In this document: positions 1 through 8,663 of the stretch, piece after piece | Layout of the letters: every line of letters begins with the position of its first letter | How positions within the stretch are numbered: position 1 is the stretch's first letter | DNA from: JAALLB01 sp017643495 | Lineage (GTDB): Bacteria > Pseudomonadota > Alphaproteobacteria > Rhizobiales > Rhizobiaceae | Length of the DNA stretch: 64,000 nt | Direction: 5' to 3' | Assembly (NCBI GenBank): GCA_965216105.1 | Contig: OZ244147.1 | Coordinates: 1,736,001-1,800,000, forward strand | Made by a program: the position numbers and the translations under genes | The notes under the pieces: model-generated | The model's input: the letters and a program-made list of their open reading frames with translations, nothing else | The model's database searches: none | Told to the model about the DNA's origin: nothing

Positions 1-653
1 CCTATCAGAAGCCCCTTTGTCTCAAGGGCAAGCAACAGGGCAGTTCCAGCGAGGATCACGCCAATCAGAATCGAGGCAACACCGTCAATAACCGGCAGAT
101 TGAAAGTCACGGAGACCCAAATGCCGATAAGCGCAACAATCAGTCCGAGCATGGCTGCAGTATCTTCAAAAAGGACGGTGAAGATGGTTGGATCCTTGGA
201 TTCTGCAACTGCCTGAAAAATCCCTTTCTTGCCGCGTGTAAGGTTGAACTCCTTGTAGGCTATCCACCAGGCAAATCCCTCGAAAATCATGGCCAGGATC
301 AGGATGACGTAATTGATCACCGGATTGTCGACCGGATGAGGGTGAAGGACCTTCTCTACACCGTGATACATTGAAATACCGGCACCGATCGAGAAAATCA
401 GAATAGCGACGATGAATGCCCAGAAATAAATTTCCGAAGCGTATCCGAACGGGTGGTTTTCATCAGCCGGGCGTTTGGATCGTTTGATGCCATAAAGAAG
501 AAGGCCCTGGTTGCCAGTATCGACCAGGGAGTGAATACCCTCCGATAACATGGCAGAAGATCCGGTGATTGCTGCACCGACAAATTTGGCTATGGCGATC
601 AGGCCATTTCCTATCATTGCCGCATAGATTACCTTTTTTGATCCGCTTGCCAT
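1..653 (-). CDS. Cation diffusion facilitator family transporter (N-terminal part, cut by window edge)
   Basis: An open frame starts with ATG at 653 and runs off the left edge, leaving about 217 N-terminal residues. It reads as a polytopic membrane protein with about six hydrophobic segments. The CDF metal-site pattern HxxxD is at residues 41-45, inside the family stretch SEGIHSLVDTGNQ, and HPFG is at 67-70 followed by YASE. These place it among CDF efflux proteins for divalent metals (Zn, Mn, Fe, Co), close to the SLC30A9-like branch. Substrate cannot be told. It is divergent from the small secreted protein at 743, with about 90 bases between them. The C-terminal cytoplasmic domain is outside the window. 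Confidence 0.85.
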   Translation of the reverse strand, partial: MASGSKKVIYAAMIGNGLIAIAKFVGAAITGSSAMLSEGIHSLVDTGNQGLLLYGIKRSKRPADENHPFGYASEIYFWAFIVAILIFSIGAGISMYHGVEKVLHPHPVDNPVINYVILILAMIFEGFAWWIAYKEFNLTRGKKGIFQAVAESKDPTIFTVLFEDTAAMLGLIVALIGIWVSVTFNLPVIDGVASILIGVILAGTALLLALETKGLLI

Positions 654-742
654 TGCACTTCCCGTATCATCCTGATTTTACCCTTGGACGTTGTGCCATG
701 ACCCGTTAACCTGTTGCAACCGGTGAAACGGTCTGGGAGAAT

Positions 743-1108
743 ATGATGACACGCATGTTGGCTGCCTTTTGTCTGCTGGTTTTGAGCAACGCCGCTTCAA
801 GCGCGGGAGAGGCAGATGTAATCGGTGTGGATGTACGCGGTAGCGGTACTGATTATATTTTCTCGGTGACCGTGCGCCATGCCGATACAGGCTGGGACCA
901 TTATGCCGACCGCTGGGAAGTGACCGGCGAGGATGGCAAGGTTTATGGCGTGAGAGAGCTTGCACACCCCCATGTTGACGAACAACCCTTCACCCGGCAG
1001 GGGCGGGCCAGGATACCATTGGGAATTGCGACTGTGATTGTACGTGCAAGAGACAGCGTCCACGGGTATGGCGGAAAAGAAATGAAGGTTTCTCTGCCGG
1101 GAAGATAA
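743..1108 (+). CDS. Small secreted protein of unknown function
   Basis: 121 residues. The start is the first of two adjacent ATGs, with GGGAG seven bases upstream. Residues 1-21 form a signal peptide (hydrophobic core AAFCLLVLSN, likely cleavage after ASSA), so the mature protein of about 100 residues should be periplasmic. The mature part has an immunoglobulin-like beta look, alternating V/T/Y strands, with the segments GWDHYADRW and HPHVDEQPFTR. I recall similar conserved proteins in rhizobia but no function. It converges on the MarC gene, ten bases away. Confidence 0.75.
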   Translation: MMTRMLAAFCLLVLSNAASSAGEADVIGVDVRGSGTDYIFSVTVRHADTGWDHYADRWEVTGEDGKVYGVRELAHPHVDEQPFTRQGRARIPLGIATVIVRARDSVHGYGGKEMKVSLPGR

Positions 1109-1118
1109 TTGCGCTGTC

Positions 1119-1748
1119 TCAGCTCCAAAGCACCTTGAGGCCATCAACGACAAACTGAACAGAAAGTGCGGCAAGCAGGACGCCAAGCAAACGCGTCAGT
1201 ATCATGCGCCCGGTTTCTCCCATGTATTTGTCGATATATTCCGCAGCAATGAAGGCAAAGAGTACAAGCACAAGCACTGCAAGCATCACAACAAACAGCA
1301 TGATACGCCATTCCCAAGAGCCTCCGCCGCTACTTGAGAGGAGTATGATTGCCGATATGGCGCCGGGGCCGGCAATAAGCGGCAGGGAAAGCGGGAAAAC
1401 GGCAAGATTGGCTATCTGGTCCTTGGTCAAGGCCTGCTCGGTGCTTTCCTGTTTCCTTTTCTGGCGATCTCCGAAAACCATCTCAAAGGCTATGAAAAAC
1501 AGGAGAAGGCCACCTGCCACACGGAATGCCTGGATGGTAATGCCGAGCGTATCCAGGATTGTACGTCCGGCAAACAGGAACAACGTCATGAGACATAGCG
1601 AAATGATGACAGCCCGAATGCTCACTGAGCGGCGTTCGCTGCTCGTCATGCCGTCGGTCAGACCGAGAAAAATCGGTGCGAGCCCGATTGGGTCTATGGT
1701 GACAAACAGCGTTACGAACGCGCTGATTATGAGGTCTTCGGAAAACAT
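1119..1748 (-). CDS. MarC family integral membrane protein
   Basis: 209 residues with six hydrophobic segments. It opens MFSEDLIISAFVTLFVTIDP, the characteristic MarC/UPF0056 start with the conserved DPIG near residue 20. GPGAIS near the middle and the C-terminal RLLGVLLAALSVQF are also typical. The family is a set of inner-membrane proteins once linked to multiple antibiotic resistance in E. coli, a link later withdrawn; some relatives are proposed small-molecule exporters. Length is normal. Transcribed toward the convergent secreted protein; its start lies 180 bases from that of gyrA on the other strand. Confidence 0.9.
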   Translation of the reverse strand: MFSEDLIISAFVTLFVTIDPIGLAPIFLGLTDGMTSSERRSVSIRAVIISLCLMTLFLFAGRTILDTLGITIQAFRVAGGLLLFFIAFEMVFGDRQKRKQESTEQALTKDQIANLAVFPLSLPLIAGPGAISAIILLSSSGGGSWEWRIMLFVVMLAVLVLVLFAFIAAEYIDKYMGETGRMILTRLLGVLLAALSVQFVVDGLKVLWS

Positions 1749-1861
1749 GTATGTGGCATATCAGCGGTACGGGGATTTGGCTATAGGCTTTCGTCCACAA
1801 TTATGTTTTGCGTCATGATAAGTTTATGTTTTTGCAGAGAAAAAGTTTTCCGTTTCAGTTG

Positions 1862-1897
1862 ACCCAACTTGGGTTGGAAAAGGGAATCGGCTATAAC
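1862..1897 (+). promoter_or_regulatory. Candidate gyrA promoter with a palindrome over the -35 element
   Basis: TTGGGT at 1869-1874 and TATAAC at 1892-1897 are separated by 17 bases and lie about 33 bases before the gyrA start. The -35 element is the right arm of a perfect inverted repeat, ACCCAA-C-TTGGGT, at 1862-1874. The repeat could bind a regulator, but none is identified. The promoter assignment rests on hexamer similarity only. Confidence 0.4.
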
Positions 1898-1929
1898 AGG
1901 CCAGCAGATACCATACAGGTGAAAAGAGT

Positions 1930-4686
1930 TTGTCAGACGAAACGAATATTCCCGCTGGCGGGGAAGATAATTCCGATATCAAGCCGATCTCGATAATCGA
2001 GGAAATGAGCCGTTCCTATCTCGATTACGCGATGAGCGTAATCGTGAGTCGCGCGCTTCCGGATGTGCGTGATGGCCTGAAACCTGTTCATCGCCGCATT
2101 CTCTATTCCATGCACGAAAACGGGAATGACTGGAACAAGCCCTACAGGAAATCGGCCCGGGTAGTCGGTGATGTTATCGGTAAGTATCACCCCCATGGTG
2201 ACAGTGCCATTTATGATGCCATGGTGCGAATGGCCCAGGACTGGTCCCTGAGGGTGCCGCTGATTGATGGTCAGGGCAATTTTGGTTCGATCGACGGCGA
2301 CAAGGCTGCTGCATACCGGTACACGGAATCCAGGCTCTCCAAGGTCGCGCATGAAATCCTCTCCGATATCGACAAGGATACGGTGGACTTTCAGGACAAT
2401 TACGACAATTCGGAAAGCGAACCTGTCGTTCTTCCTGCCCGTTTCCCCAATCTTCTTGTCAATGGTGCGGGTGGTATCGCGGTTGGAATGGCCACCAACA
2501 TTCCGCCGCACAATCTGGGCGAGGTGATTAATGCATGTCTCAAGCTTATTGAAAATCCGGCAACCAGCCTTGCCGAGTTGATGGAAGTCATGCCGGGACC
2601 GGATTTTCCGACCGGCGGGATCATATTGGGGCGCAGTGGTATCCGTTCGGCCTATGAAACAGGCCGTGGCTCGGTGATCATGCGTGCCAAGGTGCATGAG
2701 GAAACACTGAGAGGGGACAGGGCGGCGATTATCGTCACCGAGATACCTTATCAAGTAAACAAGGCTACCCTTCAGGAGAAAATCGCTGAACTGGTGCGTG
2801 AGAAACGTATTGAGGGAATTTCCGACATACGGGATGAATCCGACCGCGACGGTTACCGCGTTGTAATCGAGCTCAAGCGGGATGCTGTTGCCGATGTCGT
2901 GCTGAACCAGTTGTACCGGTTTACGCCGTTGCAAACCTCGTTTGGCTGCAATTTTGTTGCCCTGAATGGTGGCAAACCTGAGCAAATGAACCTGATGGAC
3001 TGCCTTCAGGCCTTTGTTTCGTTCCGCGAAGAAGTGGTTACAAGGCGAACCAAGTTTCTTCTCAACAAGGCCCGTATCCGAGCGCATGTTCTGGTAGGTC
3101 TTGCCATTGCTGTTGCCAATATTGATGAGGTGATTGCGCTGATCCGCAAGGCACCGGATCCTGCAACGGCACGTGAACAATTGATGACGCGCAATTGGCC
3201 GGCTGGCGATGTCGCCCCGTTGGTCGAACTGATCGATGATCCCCGCCACACATTGAATCCGGACGGGACATACAACCTTTCTGAAGAACAGGCACGGGCA
3301 ATTCTGGATTTGCGGTTGCAGCGTCTGACCGCGCTTGGACGGGATGAAATTTCCGATGAGTTGCATGCCATCGGTGACGAGATAAAGGACTATCTCGATA
3401 TCCTCTCCAGCCGTGAACGGGTGATGAAAATCATCACAGACGAGCTGATCGAAGTTCGCGAAGAGTTTGCCAACCCGCGTCGTACCGAGATACTGGATGG
3501 CGGCTTCGACATGGAGGACGAGGATCTCATTGCCCGGGAAGACATGGTCGTTACCGTCAGTCACAACGGGTACATCAAGCGGGTACCGCTCGATACATAC
3601 CGGGCGCAGCGTCGTGGCGGCAAGGGGCGTTCGGGCATGTCTACGCGTGACGAGGATTTCGTTACCCGAATTTTCGTGGCCAACACCCATACGCCGATGT
3701 TGTTCTTCTCGACGCGCGGTATTGCCTACAAACTGAAGGTATGGAAGTTGCCGCTCGCTGCGCCAAATGCCCGTGGCAAGGCGCTTATCAATATCCTGCC
3801 GCTTGAGCAGGGTGAAAGCATCGCCACGATCATGCCTTTGCCCGAAGACGAGGAGGCATGGGAGAGCCTCAACATCATGTTTGCGACCAGACGCGGTACT
3901 GTGAGACGCAACAAGCTTTCCGATTTCCAGCAGATCAACCGTAACGGCAAGATCGCGATGAAGCTGGAGGAAGGTGACGGTATTGTCGGGGTCGAGACCT
4001 GCAGTGAAGCAGCCACTGTCCTGCTCACCTCTGCCAACGGACAAGCCATCCGGTTCCCGGTAACCGATATCAGGGTTTTTGCCGGGCGCAATTCGGTTGG
4101 TGTGCGTGGTATAAACCTTGTGGATGGCGATCACGTGATTTCCATGACTATCCTAAATCCAAGCCAGGCAGAGCCATGGGAGAGAACAGCCTATCTGAAA
4201 CGGCGGCGGGCCATGCTTGCCGGAGAGACCGGTGATGAGGCTCTCGACGTGCCTGAGGACGATCTGCCGGATGCAGAGGAGCAGGTGCTGGTGCTGACGG
4301 AAGAGCGCTATGTCTCCATGGGCGCAAGTGAGCAATTCATTCTTACCGTGTCCGAAAAAGGGTATGGAAAGCGCTCCTCAAGCCATGAGTATCGTGTTTC
4401 CGGCCGGGGCGGCAAGGGAATTTCGGCGATGGTCGTCAACAGCCGTAACGGATCTCTCGTATCCTCTTTCCCTGTGGAAGAGGGGGATGAGGTCATGCTT
4501 GTCACGAATGGAGGACAACTGATCCGCTGTCCGGTCAGGGATATTCGCATAGCTGGCCGCTCAACCCAGGGAGTGACCATCTTCAAGACGGCTGCAGGCG
4601 AAAAGGTTGTGGGTGTCGAACGGATCACAGAACCCGATGAAGACATGGAAGACAGCGACACTGAAGCAGGAGAGGACGGGGAATAG
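1930..4686 (+). CDS. gyrA: DNA gyrase subunit A
   Basis: 918 residues, the breakage-reunion subunit of the GyrA2B2 type II topoisomerase that introduces negative supercoils. The active-site tyrosine is Y131 in RYTESR. The quinolone-resistance-determining region reads HPHGDSAIYDAMV, with serine 92 and aspartate 96 at the positions equivalent to E. coli S83 and D87, the sensitive-type residues. The C-terminal half carries the six repeated blades of the DNA-wrapping domain, including the GyrA-box-like QRRGGKG near residue 560, and the tail is acidic. The start is TTG at 1930; the next in-frame Met is inside conserved sequence, so TTG is the only reasonable start. The weak purine run GAAAAGAG precedes it. 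Confidence 0.97.
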   Translation: MSDETNIPAGGEDNSDIKPISIIEEMSRSYLDYAMSVIVSRALPDVRDGLKPVHRRILYSMHENGNDWNKPYRKSARVVGDVIGKYHPHGDSAIYDAMVRMAQDWSLRVPLIDGQGNFGSIDGDKAAAYRYTESRLSKVAHEILSDIDKDTVDFQDNYDNSESEPVVLPARFPNLLVNGAGGIAVGMATNIPPHNLGEVINACLKLIENPATSLAELMEVMPGPDFPTGGIILGRSGIRSAYETGRGSVIMRAKVHEETLRGDRAAIIVTEIPYQVNKATLQEKIAELVREKRIEGISDIRDESDRDGYRVVIELKRDAVADVVLNQLYRFTPLQTSFGCNFVALNGGKPEQMNLMDCLQAFVSFREEVVTRRTKFLLNKARIRAHVLVGLAIAVANIDEVIALIRKAPDPATAREQLMTRNWPAGDVAPLVELIDDPRHTLNPDGTYNLSEEQARAILDLRLQRLTALGRDEISDELHAIGDEIKDYLDILSSRERVMKIITDELIEVREEFANPRRTEILDGGFDMEDEDLIAREDMVVTVSHNGYIKRVPLDTYRAQRRGGKGRSGMSTRDEDFVTRIFVANTHTPMLFFSTRGIAYKLKVWKLPLAAPNARGKALINILPLEQGESIATIMPLPEDEEAWESLNIMFATRRGTVRRNKLSDFQQINRNGKIAMKLEEGDGIVGVETCSEAATVLLTSANGQAIRFPVTDIRVFAGRNSVGVRGINLVDGDHVISMTILNPSQAEPWERTAYLKRRRAMLAGETGDEALDVPEDDLPDAEEQVLVLTEERYVSMGASEQFILTVSEKGYGKRSSSHEYRVSGRGGKGISAMVVNSRNGSLVSSFPVEEGDEVMLVTNGGQLIRCPVRDIRIAGRSTQGVTIFKTAAGEKVVGVERITEPDEDMEDSDTEAGEDGE

Positions 4687-4712
4687 ACATAGTCTGTTCC
4701 CTGTTCACCAGA

Positions 4713-5912
4713 TCAATTGGTAATAAACCTCTGTTTCAGGGCTTTGCGGAACGCGTTCCGGTTTCTCACAGCCAATCTGATTGCCGGGTTTTGTTTCGGT
4801 TTCAGGTGCCTGCCTCCCAAAGTTGCCCGCTTGTTCTGTGGTTTTCTGCGAGCAGATGGTGTGTTCTTGTCCAGGATCCGTTTTTTGACTGATGCCCGGA
4901 ATGTCTGGTTGAACAATAACGCCGCCTTCATGGTTTGATTGTTCCCGGAGATGCCGGATCCTGTATCCGGTGACAACCGGGCCAGTTTCACATGCCCTTG
5001 TCGAATACGGGCAAGACCCGTGCGTTTGCGAACTGCATTTCGTGACCTGTGCTGGCGGGGCGAATTGTTGCCAATCGTATCTGATGTGCGGGCAGTCGAC
5101 GAATTTTTGTCAGATGCGTCAGCCAGCAGAAGAGGTTTCGGGCTGCTCCTTCCACGACTGCGGACATGTACCAGTTTGTATCCTTCCGCATTGAGGCGAT
5201 CCAGAAGCTGGTCCAGGCCGTTTACCGTCACAGCTTGTATGTCATGAAGCAGAATGATGCCCTTGCCCTTTTGCTTCAACTCACTCATCACGCGGTTTAC
5301 CATCGCTGAAGGGTTGGGCATGCGATAATCGAGACTGTCCACGTCAATTGCAAAGACCCCATAGTCTTGCCGGTTCAAAGTCGTGTTAACGGCCTTGTTT
5401 TCCGACAGGTAGGGGAAGCGGAAGAATGGCGCTGTAGCCGGACCGGCTGCATCATGAATCGCGCGGATACTGCGCTCCACATCATCAATTGCCGCTGGAT
5501 CGGTCATGTGACCCAGGTTGCGGTGGCTGTAACTGTGGACACCAACCGTATGTCCCTTGGCGATGACCTTGCGGGCAAGGGAGGCATTGTTGCGAGCCAT
5601 GGAGCCAACCATGAAGAAGGTGGCCTTTGCACAATGTTTTTCCAGTGTGTGCAGAACCTTGTTTGTCTTGCCTGGCACCGGACCATCATCGAAGGTGAGA
5701 ACAACTTCACCTTGCTTGAGAAAATTCCGGTTTCTTCCATGTGACGAACCAAATCGTGCACCTCCCTCGGTGTCGAGAGCAACGGTTCGGTGAACACCGA
5801 TGCCGCCTGTACAGTAGCCTGTACGGGCTTTTGTCATGGTTGTGCCAAGCATGGCGGCAAACAGGAAAACGATGGCGGCAACGCCGCCAGAGATCAAACC
5901 GGAAATACGCAA
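4713..5912 (-). CDS. Polysaccharide deacetylase (NodB-homology domain) with a basic C-terminal tail
   Basis: 399 residues. The N-terminus has a membrane anchor or signal segment (residues 6-27), so the enzyme faces the periplasm. The carbohydrate esterase 4 motifs are present in order: TFDDGP at 73-78, HSYSH at 126-130, RFPYLS at 165-170, a DVDSLDY stretch at 190-196 and LLHDI at 221-225. Such enzymes remove N- or O-acetyl groups from peptidoglycan, chitin-like or capsular sugars in a metal-dependent way. After about residue 255 there are 140 residues rich in R, K, S and N without recognisable domain, possibly a wall- or DNA-binding tail. It converges on gyrA with a gap of 26 bases. Confidence 0.88.
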   Translation of the reverse strand: MRISGLISGGVAAIVFLFAAMLGTTMTKARTGYCTGGIGVHRTVALDTEGGARFGSSHGRNRNFLKQGEVVLTFDDGPVPGKTNKVLHTLEKHCAKATFFMVGSMARNNASLARKVIAKGHTVGVHSYSHRNLGHMTDPAAIDDVERSIRAIHDAAGPATAPFFRFPYLSENKAVNTTLNRQDYGVFAIDVDSLDYRMPNPSAMVNRVMSELKQKGKGIILLHDIQAVTVNGLDQLLDRLNAEGYKLVHVRSRGRSSPKPLLLADASDKNSSTARTSDTIGNNSPRQHRSRNAVRKRTGLARIRQGHVKLARLSPDTGSGISGNNQTMKAALLFNQTFRASVKKRILDKNTPSARRKPQNKRATLGGRHLKPKQNPAIRLAVRNRNAFRKALKQRFITN

Positions 5913-6034
5913 AACAAAGAACTCCGAAAATATGTTTCAAAGTCTCGTTCCGGGTGATTTACATTTTGTTCAACACGTGAGCTAACTTCTCATTATGGTT
6001 AACTGACAGCTAACAGAAAGAGCAGGGGATCGAA

Positions 6035-6652
6035 ATGGTTTCAACGTCCGTCATACTCACCGTTGCACTCGCAAGTTTCATTCTTGCCATTGTGCCAGGT
6101 CCCACGGTCACTGTTATCGTCGCAAATTCGCTAAGGGGAGGGACCAGAGCAGGTCTTTTGAATATCGGGGGCACGTTCGCAGGTGACCTTGTTTTGGTAA
6201 TGGTTCTGGCATTTGGCTTGCAAACCGTTATTGCCGTGGTGGGCGAGGCGTTCTTCTGGATCAAGCTGGTCGGTGCTGCCTACCTGCTGTGGATTGGTTT
6301 CAACCTGCTGCGGTCGGATGGAAAACTTGGAGACAGCGAAAAAGTCCGCCCACCCAAAATTGGCTATTTCTGGCAAGGTTTTGTGGTTGTCCTGACCAAC
6401 CCAAAGGCATTGTTCTTTTTTGGTGCGTTCATTCCGCAATTTATTGACCCGGCACGTGACCCGTTTCTTCAAACCGTCATTTTGGGCCTGACTTTTTCAT
6501 TCGTTGCCTGTGCCTCAGACTGTCTGTATGCCCTGCTGGCAGGCAAAGCGGGTAGCTGGCTTACAAAACCGAAGGTGCGTATGGCTGAGGTAATCAGCGG
6601 TATATGCCTGATTGGTGGCGGCATATGGCTGGCGCTGGCCCGCAAAGCCTGA
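6035..6652 (+). CDS. LysE family translocator
   Basis: 205 residues, six hydrophobic segments, opening with a long helix followed by PGPTVTVIVANSLRGGTRAG. This is the signature of the RhtB/LysE exporter family, which pumps amino acids and their analogues out of the cell. The second hallmark, VVLTNPKALFFFGAFIPQF, lies near residue 118. Substrate is not predictable. ATG at 6035 has a purine-rich leader (GAGCAGGGG). It reads away from the polysaccharide deacetylase, and a terminator-like hairpin lies 255 bases downstream. Confidence 0.9.
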   Translation: MVSTSVILTVALASFILAIVPGPTVTVIVANSLRGGTRAGLLNIGGTFAGDLVLVMVLAFGLQTVIAVVGEAFFWIKLVGAAYLLWIGFNLLRSDGKLGDSEKVRPPKIGYFWQGFVVVLTNPKALFFFGAFIPQFIDPARDPFLQTVILGLTFSFVACASDCLYALLAGKAGSWLTKPKVRMAEVISGICLIGGGIWLALARKA

Positions 6653-6681
6653 TTGAGCATCCTGGCAGTCTGTTGGATATT

Positions 6682-6819
6682 TCAAAGTTCGGCAAACCGG
6701 ACGATCTTGCGTGCTGATGCCTGAAAGCCCTTGTCGGAAACTGCACGTGAGTTGGCACGGTCAAGTGCAACCCATGCCATTGTGGCGGTAATGACGAAAA
6801 GTGTAATCATGAACAGCAT
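6682..6819 (-). CDS. Small membrane protein, 45 residues
   Basis: A short frame from ATG at 6819 to TGA at 6682. It is preceded by a very good ribosome-binding site: AAAAGGAG, with seven bases between the GGAG and the start. Residues 2-18 form one hydrophobic helix (LFMITLFVITATMAWVA), followed by a short charged tail ending ARKIVRFAEL. The product would be a single-pass membrane protein with its basic tail probably cytoplasmic. I do not recognise a family. It sits alone in the LysE-coaD gap, on the opposite strand to both. Confidence 0.6.
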   Translation of the reverse strand: MLFMITLFVITATMAWVALDRANSRAVSDKGFQASARKIVRFAEL

Positions 6820-6906
6820 CTTGTAACTCCTTTTCGGGTAGTCATTGTTCTGATCTGCCTGTTTTCCAGTGTGATCAGCAATTCAACCTGCATATGAACA
6901 TGATGC

Positions 6907-6950
6907 ATCCGGAGAGAATGTGCTGTGCGATATGACACATTCCGGATTTT
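6907..6950 (+). terminator. Terminator-like hairpin upstream of coaD
   Basis: ATCCGG (6907-6912) and AATGTG (6917-6922) pair with CACATT (6936-6941) and CCGGAT (6942-6947). This gives a 12-bp stem with a four-base bulge, followed by TTT. It could end rightward transcripts from lysE, or act in the coaD leader. The short T run makes it a weak candidate. Confidence 0.4.
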
Positions 6951-7013
6951 ACCTCTCATTCCCACTCCACAACAAAGCTTGCGCCTGTATCAAAGGCATG
7001 ACAGAAAGCGTTC

Positions 7014-7493
7014 ATGAAGAGAATTGCATACTATCCCGGCTCATTTGATCCACTTACCAACGGTCATCTGGATGTCTTGAAGCAGGCTGCAACACTGGTT
7101 GACGAGTTGGTGATTGGCATTGGTGTCCATCCCGGCAAGAAACCGTTGTTTTCCTTTGAGGAACGTTCAAAGCTCATTCAGGGGGCAGTAAAGGGTTTCG
7201 ATACCGCCATCAGGGTTGAGGCGTTTGACAACCTTGTTGTCGATGCAGCAAGAGCGGCAGGAGCAACCATCCTGATACGGGGGCTGCGGGACGGGACCGA
7301 TCTTGATTATGAAATGCAGATGTGCGGGATGAATGGCACCATGGCTCCCGACATTACCACCATCTTCCTGCCAGCCAGCCCCGACGTTCGTCACATTACA
7401 GCTACACTTGTACGACAGATATCGGCAATGAAAGGCGATGTATCGTCATTCGTTCCGAAAAACGTGCTGGATGCCCTGGCTGAAAAGATATAG
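7014..7493 (+). CDS. coaD: Pantetheine-phosphate adenylyltransferase
   Basis: 159 residues, the penultimate enzyme of coenzyme A synthesis, joining 4'-phosphopantetheine and ATP to give dephospho-CoA and pyrophosphate. The nucleotidyltransferase motif GSFDPLTNGH is at residues 9-18, with the catalytic TxGH-type histidine at 18. IRGLRDGTDLDYEMQM in the middle and HITATLVRQIS near the C-terminus match the family, although the usual ISS serines are IT and A here. Length is standard. It begins a rightward run through the two cyclophilins to queA and tgt, an order common in Hyphomicrobiales. Confidence 0.96.
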   Translation: MKRIAYYPGSFDPLTNGHLDVLKQAATLVDELVIGIGVHPGKKPLFSFEERSKLIQGAVKGFDTAIRVEAFDNLVVDAARAAGATILIRGLRDGTDLDYEMQMCGMNGTMAPDITTIFLPASPDVRHITATLVRQISAMKGDVSSFVPKNVLDALAEKI

Positions 7494-7548
7494 TTCATCA
7501 ATTCGTTCCCATGGCCGTTTCCGGCAATCAACCAGCAGGAAAACCTTC

Positions 7549-8100
7549 ATGACCTTTATATACCGTGTGATCGCAAGTCTGGCGCTTGTTGTAGCCATCA
7601 GCGTTTCATTGATTGGCGGATCGTTCGCCGCCTCGGACAAGCTGCTTCTTGAACTCAAGGACGGAACCGTGGAAATCCGGTTGCGGCCTGATCTGGCACC
7701 AAACCATGTTGAGCGGATCAAAACGCTTGCCAACCAGGGGTTTTATGACGGAATTGTTTTTCATCGTGTGATCGAAGGGTTCATGGCCCAGACAGGTGAT
7801 CCAACAGGAACCGGGCGAGGCGGGTCGGACCTTCCTGATCTCAAGGCAGAGTTCACAAGTGAACCATTTGCTAGAGGTACGCTTGGCATGGCTCGCTCAT
7901 CGGATCCGAACAGTGCAAACTCCCAGTTTTTCATCATGTTTGACCAGGGGGATTTCCTGAACGGCCAGTACACTGTATTTGGTGAGGTAACAAAAGGCAT
8001 GGAACTGGTCGACAAGATCAAAAAAGGTAGCCGGGCAGCCAATGGTGCTGTTAAGAACCCGGACAAAATAGTGAAGATGCGAACTGCCGACACGCAGTGA
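7549..8100 (+). CDS. Peptidyl-prolyl cis-trans isomerase, cyclophilin type, exported
   Basis: 183 residues from ATG at 7549, which has AGGA about ten bases upstream; a longer upstream frame has no support. Residues 1-28 are a signal peptide (hydrophobic core SLALVVAISVSLIGG, cleavage near FAA), placing the enzyme in the periplasm. Cyclophilin core motifs are intact: FHRVIEGFMAQTGD with the catalytic Arg and Gln, and GMARSSDPNSANSQFFI. It catalyses proline isomerisation in folding exported proteins. It is followed 30 bases later by a cytoplasmic paralogue, a tandem pair usual in rhizobia. Confidence 0.94.
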   Translation: MTFIYRVIASLALVVAISVSLIGGSFAASDKLLLELKDGTVEIRLRPDLAPNHVERIKTLANQGFYDGIVFHRVIEGFMAQTGDPTGTGRGGSDLPDLKAEFTSEPFARGTLGMARSSDPNSANSQFFIMFDQGDFLNGQYTVFGEVTKGMELVDKIKKGSRAANGAVKNPDKIVKMRTADTQ

Positions 8101-8130
8101 ACTATCAAAATTCGAAAAAAGGAAGAGTTT

Positions 8131-8604
8131 ATGGCCGAAATCAAGGACCCGGAAAACACCATCGTAATGGAAACAAGCAAAGGTGAGGTCACCATTGAGC
8201 TGTGGCCCGATGTTGCGCCCAAGCACGTTCAGCGTATCAAGGAACTGACACGTGAAGGCTTTTACGATGGCATTGTTTTTCACCGTGTGATTGATGGCTT
8301 CATGGCCCAATGTGGTTGCCCGGACGGGCGTGGAACTGGCGGTTCATCCAAACCCGACCTTGAGCAGGAGTTCAATGAAAAGGCGCATGTACGCGGTGTC
8401 TGCTCCATGGCGCGTGCGCAAAACCCGAATTCTGCAAATTCCCAGTTTTTCATCTGTTTTGATGATGCGACTTTTCTTGACCGCCAATATACAGCTTGGG
8501 GACAGGTCATTGACGGTATGGAAAACGTTGACAAGCTGAAGCGTGGAGAGCCGGTACAGGATCCCGACAATATTGTTTCCATGAAAGTTGCTGCTGACGC
8601 GTGA
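8131..8604 (+). CDS. ppiB: Peptidyl-prolyl cis-trans isomerase, cyclophilin type, cytoplasmic
   Basis: 157 residues, no signal peptide, beginning MAEIKDPENTIVMETSKGEV as in rhizobial cytosolic cyclophilins. Catalytic FHRVIDGFMAQ and the downstream NPNSANSQFFICF are present. After FMAQ the sequence is CGCPDGRGTGG instead of the commoner TGDxxxGxGxGG, so two cysteines sit at the edge of the active-site groove. Start ATG 8131 has AAAGGAAGAG upstream. Together with its exported neighbour it supplies prolyl isomerase activity in both compartments. Confidence 0.94.
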   Translation: MAEIKDPENTIVMETSKGEVTIELWPDVAPKHVQRIKELTREGFYDGIVFHRVIDGFMAQCGCPDGRGTGGSSKPDLEQEFNEKAHVRGVCSMARAQNPNSANSQFFICFDDATFLDRQYTAWGQVIDGMENVDKLKRGEPVQDPDNIVSMKVAADA

Positions 8605-8624
8605 TGGAAGCCGTAATCCTGATC

Positions 8625-8662
8625 AACCCTCGTCCCCTGCAATATTGAGGATGGGGGTTTTT
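8625..8662 (+). terminator. Hairpin plus T run overlapping the queA ribosome-binding region
   Basis: AACCCTCGTCC (8625-8635) pairs with GGATGGGGGTT (8649-8659), an 11-bp stem with two G-U pairs and a 13-base loop, followed by TTTTT ending one base before the queA ATG. It resembles an intrinsic terminator for the ppi genes but also covers the GGATGGGGG that would serve as the queA ribosome-binding site, so it could work as an attenuator. Confidence 0.45.
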
Positions 8663-8663
8663 C

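Noticed and set aside
1933..4134. 733-codon leftward open frame opposite gyrA
   Set aside because: It is entirely antisense to a certain gyrA, has no recognisable domain and reflects codon bias of the real gene on the other strand.
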